Notes: generated from the letters alone by a model not told the origin. A stretch of DNA of 55,843 bases from Actinomycetales bacterium (GCA_015654575.1 JAATGR010000141.1:1-55843), one strand, 5' to 3'; positions 9,260-20,295 are shown, counted from the first letter of the stretch. Made by a program: numbers and translations.

Positions 9260-10717
9260 ATGAGCATCCGTACCGACGTCGCCGCACTGCCGGGCTACGA
9301 ACCCTTCTTCCTCGGGGGGGAGTGGGTGGACGCTGTGGACCGCGACACGTTCGCGGTCATCGACCCCGCCACGCAGGAGACGCTGACCACTGTCGCCCAG
9401 GCGACCGCTGCCGACGTCGACACCGCGGTACGGATCGCCGCGCAGGCGCACGCCGACCGCCGCTGGCGGGGACTCGCACCGCTGGAGCGCACCCGCATCC
9501 TGAGTCGCGTCGCCGACCTCATCGAGGAACGCGCGGAGGAGCTGGCGATCCTGGAGACCCGTGACAACGGGAAGCCCATCGAACGCTCACGGGCCGATAC
9601 GCTCACGGCGGCGCGCACGTTCCGCCATTTCGCGGGGGCTCCCTCACGGTTGGGCGGTACCGTCATCCCGGTCGACGACGGCGCCCACCACGTCTACACC
9701 GTGATGGAGCCGGTGGGTCCGGTCGCGGCGATCCTCCCGTGGAACTTCCCGATCATGGAGGCCGCGTACAAGGTGGCTCCGGCGCTCGCGGCGGGCTGTC
9801 CCGTCGTAGTCAAGCCTGCGGAGGACACCCCGCTGACGGCGTTGCGCATCGCCGGCATCCTGCAGGAGGCCGGCGTGCCCGACGGCACGGTGAGCGTCCT
9901 CACCGGCGACGGGCGCGTGGGTGCGGCACTCTCGCAGCATCCGGACATCGCCAAGATCACCTTCACCGGCTCCACCGAGGTCGGACGCATCGTCGCTCAT
10001 GTCGCGGCCGACGACTTCAAGCGCGTGACCCTGGAGCTGGGAGGCAAGAGCCCGAACATCGTGTTCGAGGATGCAGACCTGGACGCTGCGGTCCTCACGG
10101 CGATGCGTGCCTCCTTCGGGCACTCCGGGCAGATGTGCACCGCCGGCAGCCGGCTGCTCGTGCAGCGGTCGATCCTGCCGGAGATGACCGAGCGGCTCAC
10201 CGCCGCGGTGCGCAGGGTGCCGGTGGGAGATGGCCTCGCCGGCGGCATCACCGTGGGGCCACTCGTCTCCGAAGAGCAACGGGAGCGGGTGACCGGCCAC
10301 ATCCGCACCGGCATCGAGGAGGGGGCGACGCTCGTGATCGGCGGTGGCACCCGCTCGCCCGGCTACTACGTCGAGCCGACGCTGTTCAGCGACGTGACCA
10401 ACGACATGACGATCGCCCGCGAGGAGATCTTCGGCCCCGTCGTCGGCATCATCCCCTTCGAGGACGAGGCGGATGCGGTGCGCATCGCCAACGACACGAC
10501 GTATGGCCTGGCCGCGGGCGTCTGGACGCGCGACCTGTCTCGTGCGCACCGCATGGCCGCCGCCATCCACGCCGGCACGGTGTGGGTCAACACGTACAAC
10601 TTCTTCGACCCGGCGCTGTCGTTCGGCGGAGTGGGGGAGTCGGGGCTCGGCCGTGACCTCGGCGACGAGGGACTGCGCGGGTTCTGCGAGCCCAAGAGCG
10701 TCGTCATCGCCATCTGA
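9260..10717 (+). CDS. NAD(P)-dependent aldehyde dehydrogenase
   Basis: VTLELGGKSPNIVF and catalytic Cys in GHSGQMCTAGSR; SD GAGGAGAG upstream. Confidence 0.95.
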   Translation: MSIRTDVAALPGYEPFFLGGEWVDAVDRDTFAVIDPATQETLTTVAQATAADVDTAVRIAAQAHADRRWRGLAPLERTRILSRVADLIEERAEELAILETRDNGKPIERSRADTLTAARTFRHFAGAPSRLGGTVIPVDDGAHHVYTVMEPVGPVAAILPWNFPIMEAAYKVAPALAAGCPVVVKPAEDTPLTALRIAGILQEAGVPDGTVSVLTGDGRVGAALSQHPDIAKITFTGSTEVGRIVAHVAADDFKRVTLELGGKSPNIVFEDADLDAAVLTAMRASFGHSGQMCTAGSRLLVQRSILPEMTERLTAAVRRVPVGDGLAGGITVGPLVSEEQRERVTGHIRTGIEEGATLVIGGGTRSPGYYVEPTLFSDVTNDMTIAREEIFGPVVGIIPFEDEADAVRIANDTTYGLAAGVWTRDLSRAHRMAAAIHAGTVWVNTYNFFDPALSFGGVGESGLGRDLGDEGLRGFCEPKSVVIAI

Positions 10718-10746
10718 GGGACGGCGAAACAGAGGAGGGAAGACGC

Positions 10747-11760
10747 ATGCCGCACACCGTGCAGACCGTGACCGGTCCGATCACCGCCGACCAGCTCGGA
10801 GTGACGCTCCCCCATGAGCACGTCTACATCAACATGACGCGCACCACGCCGCAGGACGGGTACCTCAACGTCGCGGACGAGATGGCGCAGGAGCTCGCGC
10901 TGTTCACCGCGGCGGGCGGCTCCACCCTGATCGACATGACCAACGGCGAGCTCAGCGACTACGCGGCGCCCGTCGGATACGCGCCCGACGCGCGGGCGAT
11001 GCAGCAGAACCCCGACACCGGCTCGCGCTCGGTCTCCAACGTGCTGGCCACCAAGGAGATGGCGCAGCGCACCGGGGTGCAGGTGATCCTCGGCACCGGG
11101 CACTACTACGACACCTACCTCAACAAACAATGGTTCGATCGCAACTCGACGAATCAGATCGCCGACTTCCTCGTCGCGGATCTGCTCGAGGAGATCCCCG
11201 GCACCGGGGTACGCGCCGGGATCATCGGTGAGATCGCCTCCGACCTGTCGCACATCACCGCGGTGGAGGAGCGCTCGTTCCGCGCGGCGGGCCGGGCGAG
11301 CCGGGAGACCGGGATCATGGTCTCCACGCACGCGGCGACCTTCCCCACCGGTCTCGCCCAGCTGGAGATCCTGCGGGAGGAGGGCGTCGACCCCTCGCGG
11401 GTGGTCATTGGCCACGCCGACACGGTCAAGAGCGTGGACTACTCGCTCGAGATCCTCCGTCAGGGCGCTTTCGTCGAATTCGACTGCCTCATGACATGCC
11501 GGATCGGCGGTCGCGTCATCGACCATCAGGTCGACCGGCGGCTGTCGTACCTGAAGACCATGATCGACGCCGGATACCGGGATCGGATCCTGCTCTCGCA
11601 GGACGTCTGCCAGCGGTCGCACCTGCGCGCGCTGGGCGGACCCGGATACACGTTCCTGTTCGAGGAGTTCCGCAGCGCGGCGATCGACGCCGGCATCGAG
11701 GCCGAGATCCTCGATGCCATCCACACTGACAACCCACGTCGCGCCGTCTTCGGCGACTGA
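10747..11760 (+). CDS. Phosphotriesterase-family metallohydrolase (PTE1, canonical ligands)
   Basis: PHEHVYINM, IIGEIASD, STHAATF, VIGHADT, ILLSQDVC match the H-x-H / E / H / H / D ligand set. Confidence 0.88.
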   Translation: MPHTVQTVTGPITADQLGVTLPHEHVYINMTRTTPQDGYLNVADEMAQELALFTAAGGSTLIDMTNGELSDYAAPVGYAPDARAMQQNPDTGSRSVSNVLATKEMAQRTGVQVILGTGHYYDTYLNKQWFDRNSTNQIADFLVADLLEEIPGTGVRAGIIGEIASDLSHITAVEERSFRAAGRASRETGIMVSTHAATFPTGLAQLEILREEGVDPSRVVIGHADTVKSVDYSLEILRQGAFVEFDCLMTCRIGGRVIDHQVDRRLSYLKTMIDAGYRDRILLSQDVCQRSHLRALGGPGYTFLFEEFRSAAIDAGIEAEILDAIHTDNPRRAVFGD

Positions 11761-11778
11761 CCGCCACCAAGGAGCACC

Positions 11779-12792
11779 ATGCCCATCCACACGGTTCTCG
11801 GCCCGATCGCGGCGGAAGACCTCGGCGCGACCTCGTTCCACGAACACATCCTCAGCGACCTCAGCATGTGGGCGAAGGAGCCGAGAGAGCATCGACCTGA
11901 CGGTGTCGGGATCGGGCCGGAACTGGCGGGCTACCTGCGGTGGAACGCACTGTCGGTGCCGGAGAACCTCGTCCTGGACGACGCTGACGCCGCCGCGGAG
12001 GAGCTCGGCGAGGTCGCCAAGGCCGGCGGCTCAGCGGTGCTCGAGCTCACACTGGAAGGTATGGGGCGCCGAATCGAGGAGCTGCCCGCGATCTCGCGCG
12101 CGTCGGGCGTCCACGTGATGGTCGGCGGCGGGTTCTACGTCGAGGAGACCATGCCGGATGAGGTCCGCGCCGCGGACATCGACGCGCTCGCCGAGATCCT
12201 CGTCGACCAGTTGCGCACCGGCATCGGAGACACCGGCATCCTCCCCGCGATCCTCGGCGAGATCGGCACCAGCTGGCCGATCACCGAGGCGGAGTGGCGA
12301 TCGGTGCGGGCGGCCGGCCGCGCCGGCGCGCAGACCGGCGCCGCCGTCTACACGCACCAGTCGTTCCGTGGCCAGGGCGGGGTCGGCGTCCTCGAGGCAC
12401 TGCTCGAGGAGGGAATGCCGGCTGACCGCATCGTCATCGGCCATCTCGATGAGCTCTGGGACAGGGAGTACCACCGGGAGATCGCCCAGTCCGGCGCGAT
12501 GCTCGCCTACGACACCTTTGGCACCGACGCCTACTACGGCAGCGTGGCCTTCCGCAGCCCGACGGACGCGGAACGGCTGGCCATGATCGAATGGCTGCTC
12601 TCCGAGGGCTACGGCGACCAGCTGGTCATCGGATCCGACATCTGGATGAAGGCACATCTGCACCGCAACGGCGGGCACGGCTACGACCATCTGTTCCGAC
12701 GCATCGGTCCAGCGATCGCCGCGCTGGGGGGCGCGGCCGTGGCCGAACGGATCCTGGTGCACAACCCGCGACGTCTGCTGGAGCGGGCGTGA
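11779..12792 (+). CDS. Phosphotriesterase-family metallohydrolase (PTE2, canonical ligands)
   Basis: FHEHILSD, ILGEIGTSW, VYTHQSF, VIGHLDE, LVIGSDIWM. Confidence 0.88.
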   Translation: MPIHTVLGPIAAEDLGATSFHEHILSDLSMWAKEPREHRPDGVGIGPELAGYLRWNALSVPENLVLDDADAAAEELGEVAKAGGSAVLELTLEGMGRRIEELPAISRASGVHVMVGGGFYVEETMPDEVRAADIDALAEILVDQLRTGIGDTGILPAILGEIGTSWPITEAEWRSVRAAGRAGAQTGAAVYTHQSFRGQGGVGVLEALLEEGMPADRIVIGHLDELWDREYHREIAQSGAMLAYDTFGTDAYYGSVAFRSPTDAERLAMIEWLLSEGYGDQLVIGSDIWMKAHLHRNGGHGYDHLFRRIGPAIAALGGAAVAERILVHNPRRLLERA

Positions 12793-13418
12793 GCGCCCCG
12801 CGCGGGAGCATCTCGGTCGTGGGCGCACCGGTGCTGGTGGTCGTCGACGTGCAGGGCGGCTCGGGGGCGGCCGCACCGGACGAGGGCGGTATCCCGACGA
12901 TGGGCGGTCGCGGCGAACGTGCGCCGCGCGTGCGCCGTCTCATCGACCTCGCGCGCGCCGCGGCGGTGCCCGTGGTGTTCATCCAAGAAGTGCACAAGCG
13001 CTCGCTGGTCGACATCGGCCGGGAGCTCGACGGCGCCGAGGGGCCGCACTGCATCGAAGGCGACGATGGCACCGAGCTCGCCTCCTGGCTGGATCCGCAG
13101 CCGGACGAGTTCGTGATCCGCAAACGGCGCTACTCGGCGTTCTTCGGTACCGAGCTGGAGATCGTCCTGAAGGCGTATGGGGCAGACACGCTCCTGCTCG
13201 TGGGTGGACTGACGGATGTGTGCATCCACTACACGGCCGTCGACGCGCATCAGCACGACTACCGCGTCCGCGTGATCACCGACTGCGTCGGTGGCTCCAG
13301 CGAGCGCGCCCACACGGCGGCACTCGAGGCGATCGCGTACCTGCAGCGCGACGCGCTGGTCACCAGTGACGACGTCGCCGCCTGGCTGGAGTCGGCGCCG
13401 CTTCGCCCGGAGAGATGA
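12789..13418 (+). CDS. Isochorismatase-family cysteine hydrolase
   Basis: VLVVVDVQGG (Asp), KRRYSAFFGTELE (Lys), GGLTDVCIHYTA (Cys); GTG start overlaps the PTE2 stop. Confidence 0.9.
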   Translation: MSAPRGSISVVGAPVLVVVDVQGGSGAAAPDEGGIPTMGGRGERAPRVRRLIDLARAAAVPVVFIQEVHKRSLVDIGRELDGAEGPHCIEGDDGTELASWLDPQPDEFVIRKRRYSAFFGTELEIVLKAYGADTLLLVGGLTDVCIHYTAVDAHQHDYRVRVITDCVGGSSERAHTAALEAIAYLQRDALVTSDDVAAWLESAPLRPER

Positions 13419-13476
13419 CCCCGCCGGCGCGGAGCGCCGGGACAGACACCCAGACCAACGGAACGGAGCACACCTC

Positions 13477-15600
13477 ATGAGCACCACCCGACGCTGGCGG
13501 ATCGCGACAGACGTGGGCGGGACCTTCACCGATCTGGTCCTGGACGACGGCTCCGACCTGCTGGCCTTCAAAGCGGCCACGACGCCCGATGACCCCACCC
13601 GCGGCGTGCTCGACGCCGTCGCGGTCGCCGCCGGCGCGGTGGGGCTGGACAGTGCGGCTTTGCTCGCCGACTGCGAGGTGTTCGTCCACGGCACAACGCG
13701 TGCGCTGAACGCCATGCTGACGCACACCACGGCGCGGACGGCACTGCTGGTGACGGCGGGGCATCCCGACATCCTGCTGCTGCGCGAGGGCGGTCGTCAT
13801 CGCCCGTTCGACCTGTCGACCGAGTACCCGCAGCCCCTCGTGCCGCGGGCGCTGACCTTCGAGATAGGCGGGCGGGTGGTCGCCGACGGCCGCGAGCTGG
13901 CCGCGCTGGACGAGGCGTCCGTTCTGAGGGCGATCGACGCGATGGCGCAGGCGCGGGTCGAAGCGGTGGGCGTGTGCCTGCTCTGGTCCGTGGTCAACGG
14001 GGAGCACGAACGCCGGGTGGGTGAACTGCTCTCCGAGCGTCTTCCCGGTGTGCCGTTCACGCTCTCGCACCAGCTCAACCCGGTGATGCGCGAGTACCGG
14101 CGGGCGTCCTCCACGGTCATCGATGCATCGTTGAAGCCGTTGATGACCGGGTACATCGACGGCTTGGAGGGGCGTCTGCGCGAATCCGGGCTGAGCGGAC
14201 AGGTACTGCTGGTCAGCTCGACCGGTGCGACGGTGCTGGCCGAGGCGGCCGCGGCGTCGCCGATCCACACACTGAACTCCGGCCCCTCGATGGCGCCGGA
14301 GGCCGCGCGGCAGGTCGTGATGTCTGAGGTGCTGCCCGGGCGATCCGATGTCGACGCGATCGTGTTCGACAGCGGCGGCACCACCTGCGACATCAGCCTC
14401 GTCCGCGCCGGGCACACCGTCTCCACGCGGGAGACCTGGATCGGCCAGATCGGCGCGGGGCACATCACGGGGTTCTCCTCGGTCGACGTCCGTTCGATCG
14501 CCGCCGGCGGCGGCAGCATCGCCGACGTAGACGAATGGGGTCTCCTCCGGGTGGGACCGCGCAGCGCGGGGGCCGTTCCGGGGCCCGCATGCTACGGGCG
14601 CGGTGGCGTCGAGGCGACCGTCACCGATGCGAGCCTGGTGGCCGGTTACCTGGATCCCGACACTTTCCTCGACGGGGCGCTGCGTCTCGACCTCGCCGCG
14701 GCAGAGCGAGTGGTCTCCGCCGTCGGGGACCGGCTCGGAATCGGCCTGCGTGAAGCCGCTGACGCCATCGTCTCGCTGGCGACGGAGCAGATGGTCAACG
14801 CCATCGAGGCGATCGCTCTCGGGCAGGGCGTCGACCCGCGCACCGCGGTGCTTGTGGGCGGGGGAGGGGCGGCGGGCCTGAACGTCGTGGAGATCGCCCG
14901 GCGCCTCGGCTCGCGGCACGCGGTGATCCCGGCGTACGGCTCCGTTCTCGCCGCCGCCGGCGGGATGCTCGCCCCACTCTCCGAGGAGGTCTCGCTCACC
15001 CTGCCAACCAGTTCCGACCGCTTCGACGTCGCCGGCGTGACCGACGTGGTCACACGCCTGCGCGCCCGCGCCGTCGAGTTCGCGCGTTCGATCGGGGTCG
15101 CGGAGGCGGCGATCAGGTCGGAGTGGACGGTCGAGGCCCGGTACCGCCAGCAGGTCTGGGACCTCGTGGTGCCCTTCGACGACGCCGATCTGGCAGACCC
15201 CGTCGCCCGGGAGTGGCTGGTGGCGGCCTTCCACGCGACGCACGAGCACGCGTACGGGGTCGCCGATCCGAGCGGGGTGATCGAGTTCCTCACCTGGAGC
15301 GTGCGCGCCACCTACGGCGCCGACTCCCGGCGCGGTTTCCTGGCGGCCTCCGCCGAGCACGTGGCGGTGGCACGACCGGTGTCATTCGGATCCGATGCGG
15401 TCGACGCATCCGTCGTGCCGGCGACACGGATGGCCGGACGCACCGTCGCGGGCCCCGCGATCGTGGAGGCGACCTCCACCTCGATCGTCATCCCGCCCGG
15501 TGCCACCGCTCGGTTGACGCCCGCCGGCCACGTCCTCATCGATCCTTTCGCCGACCGTGCGGCGGCCGAGCGAGCCACCCTGGAAGGAGCCCGCGCATGA
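13477..15600 (+). CDS. Hydantoinase/oxoprolinase family protein, HyuA type (copy 1)
   Basis: N-terminal ATP motif IATDVGGTFTDLVL; FDSGGTTCDISLV; VLVGGGGAAGLN. Confidence 0.92.
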   Translation: MSTTRRWRIATDVGGTFTDLVLDDGSDLLAFKAATTPDDPTRGVLDAVAVAAGAVGLDSAALLADCEVFVHGTTRALNAMLTHTTARTALLVTAGHPDILLLREGGRHRPFDLSTEYPQPLVPRALTFEIGGRVVADGRELAALDEASVLRAIDAMAQARVEAVGVCLLWSVVNGEHERRVGELLSERLPGVPFTLSHQLNPVMREYRRASSTVIDASLKPLMTGYIDGLEGRLRESGLSGQVLLVSSTGATVLAEAAAASPIHTLNSGPSMAPEAARQVVMSEVLPGRSDVDAIVFDSGGTTCDISLVRAGHTVSTRETWIGQIGAGHITGFSSVDVRSIAAGGGSIADVDEWGLLRVGPRSAGAVPGPACYGRGGVEATVTDASLVAGYLDPDTFLDGALRLDLAAAERVVSAVGDRLGIGLREAADAIVSLATEQMVNAIEAIALGQGVDPRTAVLVGGGGAAGLNVVEIARRLGSRHAVIPAYGSVLAAAGGMLAPLSEEVSLTLPTSSDRFDVAGVTDVVTRLRARAVEFARSIGVAEAAIRSEWTVEARYRQQVWDLVVPFDDADLADPVAREWLVAAFHATHEHAYGVADPSGVIEFLTWSVRATYGADSRRGFLAASAEHVAVARPVSFGSDAVDASVVPATRMAGRTVAGPAIVEATSTSIVIPPGATARLTPAGHVLIDPFADRAAAERATLEGARA

Positions 15601-17354
15601 GCGCCACTGAAACTCCGAGCGTCGATCTCGCGCTGTGGGCGGGTCGATTCGAGAACGTCGTGCGGTCCATGGCGAATACGCTGTTCCGCACCTCGCGGTC
15701 GGGCATCATCAACACGGCGCACGATTTCTCCTGCTGCATCGTGGGTCGCGGTCACGAGATGATCGCGGCCGCCAACAGCCTGCCGATCCACGTCCTCAGC
15801 GGGCCGGACCTGATCTCGCGCTACCTGGTGGAGCAGCATCCGCTGATGCGTCGCGGCGACGCCTATCTGCACAACTCGCCGTACCACGGCAACTCCCACG
15901 CCGCCGACCACGTGATCCTCGTCCCAGTCATCGACGACGAGGGGGTGCACCGGTTCACGATGCTCGCGAAGGCCCACCAGGCGGACTGCGGCAACTCATT
16001 GCCCACGGCGTTCCATGTCGAGGCCAAGGACGTCTACGAGGAAGGTGCGCTCATCTTCCCCGCGGTGCAGGTGCAGCGCGACTTCACCGACATCGAGGAC
16101 ATTCTCCGCATGTGCGAGCTGCGTATCCGCGTGCCGGAGCAGTGGCGTGGCGACTACCGTGCGCTGGTCGGCTCCGCCCGCATCGGTGAGCGGCGCATGC
16201 ACGAGCTCGCGACCCTCGCTGGCGGCTGGGACCACCTCGAAGAGCTCGCCGAGCAATGGCTGGACTACAGCGAGCAGCGGGCAGCGGATGCCGTCCGCGC
16301 GCTCGAATCCGGACGGGGAAGGGCGGTGACCCACCACGACCCGTATCCCGGGATCCCGGCCGACATGGACATCGTCGCCGACGTGACGGTCGATGCGACG
16401 GCGGGATACATCGACGTCGATCTGACCGACAACCCGGACTGCGTCGAGTCCGGTCTGAACCTCACCGAGGCCACCACCACCTCCGCGGCGCTGATCGGGA
16501 TCTGGAACACGCTCAATGGCGCCGCGCCGCTGAACGGCGGCAGTTTCCGGCGGATGCGGGTGCATCTTCGTGAGGGGGCGTGCGTCGGCATCCCGGTGCA
16601 TCCCTACAGCTGCTCGCTCGCCACCACGAACCTCGCCACGCGTGCGGCGAACGTCGTGGGCCGAGCCTTCGCGGAGATCGCCCCGACGATGGGCATGGCG
16701 GACGCCGGTCTCATCATGCCGCCGTCGTCCGGCGTGATCTCGGGCCGTGACCCGCGACGCGACGGCGCGCCGTTCGTGAACATGCTGATGCTCGCCGGCA
16801 CCGGCGGCGCGGGTAGCCCGCACGGCGACGGATGGCTCACGATGGGCGACTCCGGCACGGCCGGCATGCTGCGCCGAGACTCGGTGGAGATCGACGAGTG
16901 GATGTTCCCCATCGTGATCGACCGACAAGAGCTGCTGGCCGACTCGGAGGGATCCGGATATCGGCGCGGCACCCCCGGCACGATCGTGGAGTTCGGCCCG
17001 CTGGGGTGCGACATCCGCGTGCAGTATTCCTCCGACGGCACGGTGTACCCGCCGCAGGGCGCGCGCGGCGGCGGTGACGGCGGCGCGGCGCGGCAGTGGA
17101 AGCAACGGGTGGACGGCACCGCCGAGCCGATGGCGGCGGTGGGGGCGGTCGACCTCCGCGACGGCGAGAAGATCGTCTCCATCCGGACCGGCGGCGGCGG
17201 CTTCGGCGATGCCCGCACCCGCGAGCCGGAGCGCGTCGCCGTCGACGTGGCGGAGGGCTGGATCAGCAGCACACGTGCGCGAGAGGTCTACGGCGTGAGC
17301 GTGGACGGCTCCGGACGGATCGACCACGACGCGACGGCGTCGTTGCGCGCATGA
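15597..17354 (+). CDS. Hydantoinase B/oxoprolinase family protein, HyuB type (copy 1)
   Basis: RFENVVRSMANTLFRTSRSGIINTAHDFSC; YHGNSHAADHV; ATGA overlap with HyuA. Confidence 0.92.
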   Translation: MSATETPSVDLALWAGRFENVVRSMANTLFRTSRSGIINTAHDFSCCIVGRGHEMIAAANSLPIHVLSGPDLISRYLVEQHPLMRRGDAYLHNSPYHGNSHAADHVILVPVIDDEGVHRFTMLAKAHQADCGNSLPTAFHVEAKDVYEEGALIFPAVQVQRDFTDIEDILRMCELRIRVPEQWRGDYRALVGSARIGERRMHELATLAGGWDHLEELAEQWLDYSEQRAADAVRALESGRGRAVTHHDPYPGIPADMDIVADVTVDATAGYIDVDLTDNPDCVESGLNLTEATTTSAALIGIWNTLNGAAPLNGGSFRRMRVHLREGACVGIPVHPYSCSLATTNLATRAANVVGRAFAEIAPTMGMADAGLIMPPSSGVISGRDPRRDGAPFVNMLMLAGTGGAGSPHGDGWLTMGDSGTAGMLRRDSVEIDEWMFPIVIDRQELLADSEGSGYRRGTPGTIVEFGPLGCDIRVQYSSDGTVYPPQGARGGGDGGAARQWKQRVDGTAEPMAAVGAVDLRDGEKIVSIRTGGGGFGDARTREPERVAVDVAEGWISSTRAREVYGVSVDGSGRIDHDATASLRA

Positions 17355-17374
17355 ACGCACGAGAGGACACACGA

Positions 17375-18886
17375 ATGAGAGCACTTCCGCAGGACGCCGA
17401 GTACATCATCGTCGGCGGCGGCACCGCAGGCAACGTCGTCGCGGCCCGCCTGGCCGAGGCGGGGAAGGACGTCCTCGTCTTGGAAGCCGGGCCGGACTTC
17501 GGCCCCCAGGGCGATCCGGCCTGGCCGGCCGACCTCGTCGACGCGACGCGGCTGGGCCGCTCGCACGACTGGGGGTACGACTCCGGGGACTCGTACCCCT
17601 GGACGGTCGGCTTCGAGCGGGCGCGGGCGATCGGCGGGTCCAGCGATATGAATGGCTGCACCCAGACCTGGGGGCACCGGCGCGACTACGATGCCTGGGC
17701 CGAAGCGGGGCTGGACGGCTGGTCCGCCGATGAGCTCGTTCCGCTGTTCGAGGAGGGCATGCGGCGGATGCGGGTGCGTCAGTTCCTCGCGTCGGAGCTC
17801 ACCCCCTGGCAGCGCGCCTGGTATGACGCCGCGCCCGCGGCGGGCATGCCGAGCATCCCGAGTCTCAACGATCTGGACGAGGCATCCGGTTTCGCGCCCG
17901 AGGCGATGAACATTCAGGACGGCGTCCGGGTGAACTCCGCCTTCGCCTACCTCGATCCGGTGCGTCACCTGCCCAATCTGTCGATCGTGGGCGGTGCGCT
18001 GGTCGAGCGGGTACTGCTCGAGGCGGGCGTCGCCACGGGGGTCGTCGTCCGGTACCGCGGTGAATCCGTCGTCGTGCATGCCGGGAACGTCGTACTCGCC
18101 GGCGGCGCGTACAACTCGCCGACGGTGCTCCTCCGGTCAGGGATCGGGCCGTTCGCGCAGCTAGCGCCGCTGGAGATCCCTCTGGTTCATCATCTGCCCG
18201 GCGTCGGTGAGAACCTCCACGACCAGCCCTTCCTGCTGATGAGCTGGGAGGGGTCGGAGCGGATGTCGCAGGAGATGTCGGCGGCCCGCGCCGCGGGCTG
18301 GGCGCCGGACGAACAGGCGATGGGGAAGGCGGCGTCGAGCTTCGAGAAGGAGGCCTTCGACCTGCACTTCCTGCCGTACAGCCCGACGCACCGTGGTGAT
18401 GTGAAGCGGTGGAGCGTCGGGACGTCGGCGCTGCTGCCGCGCTCGCGCGGGTACGTGAGGCTCCGGTCGGCCGACGCCGAGGCCAAGCCGATCATCGACC
18501 ACAGGTTCCTGAGCGATCCCGAGGGCACCGATGTGGCAATGCTCGTCGAGGGTGCACAGATCCTGCGCGAGCTCGCTGCCTCGCTGGCCCTCGCGCCGCT
18601 GGTGGGGGCCGAACTCCATCCCGGGCCGGACACGTTCCGGGCGGAGGCGCTCGCCGCGCACCTGTACCGCAACCCGGACAACTATTGGCATCCGGTCGGC
18701 TCCTGCAAGATGGGCGTGCCCGCAGACACGATGGCCGTTGTCGACGCCCGCGCCCGCGTGCACGGGATCGAGGGGCTCCGCATCGCGGACTGCTCGATCA
18801 TGCCGAACGTGCCGCGCGCGACGACCGCGATGCCGGCGATCGTGATCGGAGAGAAGGTCGCGGGGATGCTCCTGGAGGACGCATGA
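17375..18886 (+). CDS. GMC-family FAD oxidoreductase (choline dehydrogenase-like)
   Basis: YIIVGGGTAGNVVAARLAEAGKDVLVLEAGP; NYWHPVGSCKMG; GLRIADCSIMPNVPRATTAMPAIVIGEK; SD GAGAGGA before ATG 17375 (alternative start 17351). Confidence 0.93.
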   Translation: MRALPQDAEYIIVGGGTAGNVVAARLAEAGKDVLVLEAGPDFGPQGDPAWPADLVDATRLGRSHDWGYDSGDSYPWTVGFERARAIGGSSDMNGCTQTWGHRRDYDAWAEAGLDGWSADELVPLFEEGMRRMRVRQFLASELTPWQRAWYDAAPAAGMPSIPSLNDLDEASGFAPEAMNIQDGVRVNSAFAYLDPVRHLPNLSIVGGALVERVLLEAGVATGVVVRYRGESVVVHAGNVVLAGGAYNSPTVLLRSGIGPFAQLAPLEIPLVHHLPGVGENLHDQPFLLMSWEGSERMSQEMSAARAAGWAPDEQAMGKAASSFEKEAFDLHFLPYSPTHRGDVKRWSVGTSALLPRSRGYVRLRSADAEAKPIIDHRFLSDPEGTDVAMLVEGAQILRELAASLALAPLVGAELHPGPDTFRAEALAAHLYRNPDNYWHPVGSCKMGVPADTMAVVDARARVHGIEGLRIADCSIMPNVPRATTAMPAIVIGEKVAGMLLEDA

Positions 18887-20295
18887 CCTCCGAGCTGACC
18901 ACGATGACAGCGGTGGCGCTCGCCGAGGCCATCCGCACGAAGAGAGTGAGCAGCGAGGACGTCGTCGCCGCGCACCTGGAACGGATCGACGCGACCAATC
19001 CCCGCGTGAACGCGATCGTCTCGTACCGGCCTGAGGAGGCGCTCGCGCAGGCCCGCGAACGCGACCGGGAGCTGGCCCGCGGGATCATCCGCGGCCCGCT
19101 GCACGGCCTGCCGACCGCCGTGAAGGACCTGATGGATGTCGAGGGACTTCCCACCAGCCACGGATCGCGCATCTACGCCGGCACCGTGGCAACCGGCGAC
19201 AGCCTCATCTCCCGGAAGCTGAGGGAAGCGGGGGTGGTGTTCGTCGGCAAGACGAACACGCCGGAGTTCGGCGCCGGATCGCACACCTTCAACGAGGTTT
19301 TCGGCGCGACGCGCAACCCCTACGACCTGACGAGGTCGGCGGGCGGCTCCAGCGGGGGCGCGGCGGCCGCGGTGACCAGCGGGATGCTCCCGCTCGCCGA
19401 CGGCTCCGACCTGGGCGGCAGCATCCGCAACCCGGCCAGCTTCGGGAACCTGGTGGGGCTGCGTCCGACGGCGGGCCGGGTCGCGTCGGCGCGTCCAGGG
19501 AACCCGTGGGATCCCGGTTCGGTCCTCGGTGCGCTCACCCGCGACGTCCGCGACAGCGCGTTGGTGCTCTCGGTGATCTCCGGCCCGGAACGTCGTGCGC
19601 CGCTGTCGATCGACGAGGACCCGTCGCTGTTCCTCTCGCTCGATCCGCGGCCCTTCGCGGGGGCGCGGATCGCGTTCTCGGAGGACTTCGGCGGCCTTCC
19701 GCTCGAGCCTGCCGTGCGCGCGGCGACGCGCGCGGCGGCGGAGCTGGCCGCCGCCCTCGGCGCGGAGGTCGTCGAGGTCGATATCGACTTCTCCGAGGCC
19801 GACGTGGTGTTCGAGACGTTCCGCTCGCTGGAGTTCTTCGACGGTCACGGCGGCGACGTCGTGGACCACCCTGATCTCGTGAAGCAGACCGTCCGCGACG
19901 ACGTCGCGTGGGGCAGCGAGCTCACGGCCGCCGGGATCACCGCAGCCGCCGCGGCGCGCACCAGTCTCTTCCGACAGTTCCAGGCCCTGTTCGAGACGTT
20001 CGACCTGGTGCTCGGCCCGACGACGCAGCTGCTCCCCTTCCCGGTGGAATGGGAGTATCCGACGCGCATCGACGGCGTCGAGATGGACCGGTACTACACC
20101 TGGCAGCGCTCCTGCAGCCGCATCACGGCGACGGCGATGCCCGCGCTCTCGATGCCGATGACCTTCTCCGAGGGCGGGCTGCCGATCGGTGTCCAGTTCG
20201 TCGGTCCCTACCGGGGCGACCGGCTGCTGCTGGAGTTCGCACTGACCTGGGAGAGCGCCGTTGCGGACGCGATGGCCCGGCGGCCGGTGCTATGA
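18883..20295 (+). CDS. Amidase-signature family amidase (copy 1)
   Basis: LPTAVKDLMDVEGLPTSHGS and RSAGGSSGGAAAAVTSGMLPLADGSDLGGSIRNPA. Confidence 0.93.
   Translation: MTSELTTMTAVALAEAIRTKRVSSEDVVAAHLERIDATNPRVNAIVSYRPEEALAQARERDRELARGIIRGPLHGLPTAVKDLMDVEGLPTSHGSRIYAGTVATGDSLISRKLREAGVVFVGKTNTPEFGAGSHTFNEVFGATRNPYDLTRSAGGSSGGAAAAVTSGMLPLADGSDLGGSIRNPASFGNLVGLRPTAGRVASARPGNPWDPGSVLGALTRDVRDSALVLSVISGPERRAPLSIDEDPSLFLSLDPRPFAGARIAFSEDFGGLPLEPAVRAATRAAAELAAALGAEVVEVDIDFSEADVVFETFRSLEFFDGHGGDVVDHPDLVKQTVRDDVAWGSELTAAGITAAAAARTSLFRQFQALFETFDLVLGPTTQLLPFPVEWEYPTRIDGVEMDRYYTWQRSCSRITATAMPALSMPMTFSEGGLPIGVQFVGPYRGDRLLLEFALTWESAVADAMARRPVL

Noticed and set aside
13360-15360. 666-aa ORF on the minus strand
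   Set aside because: Antisense shadow of HyuA copy 1; composition artefact.
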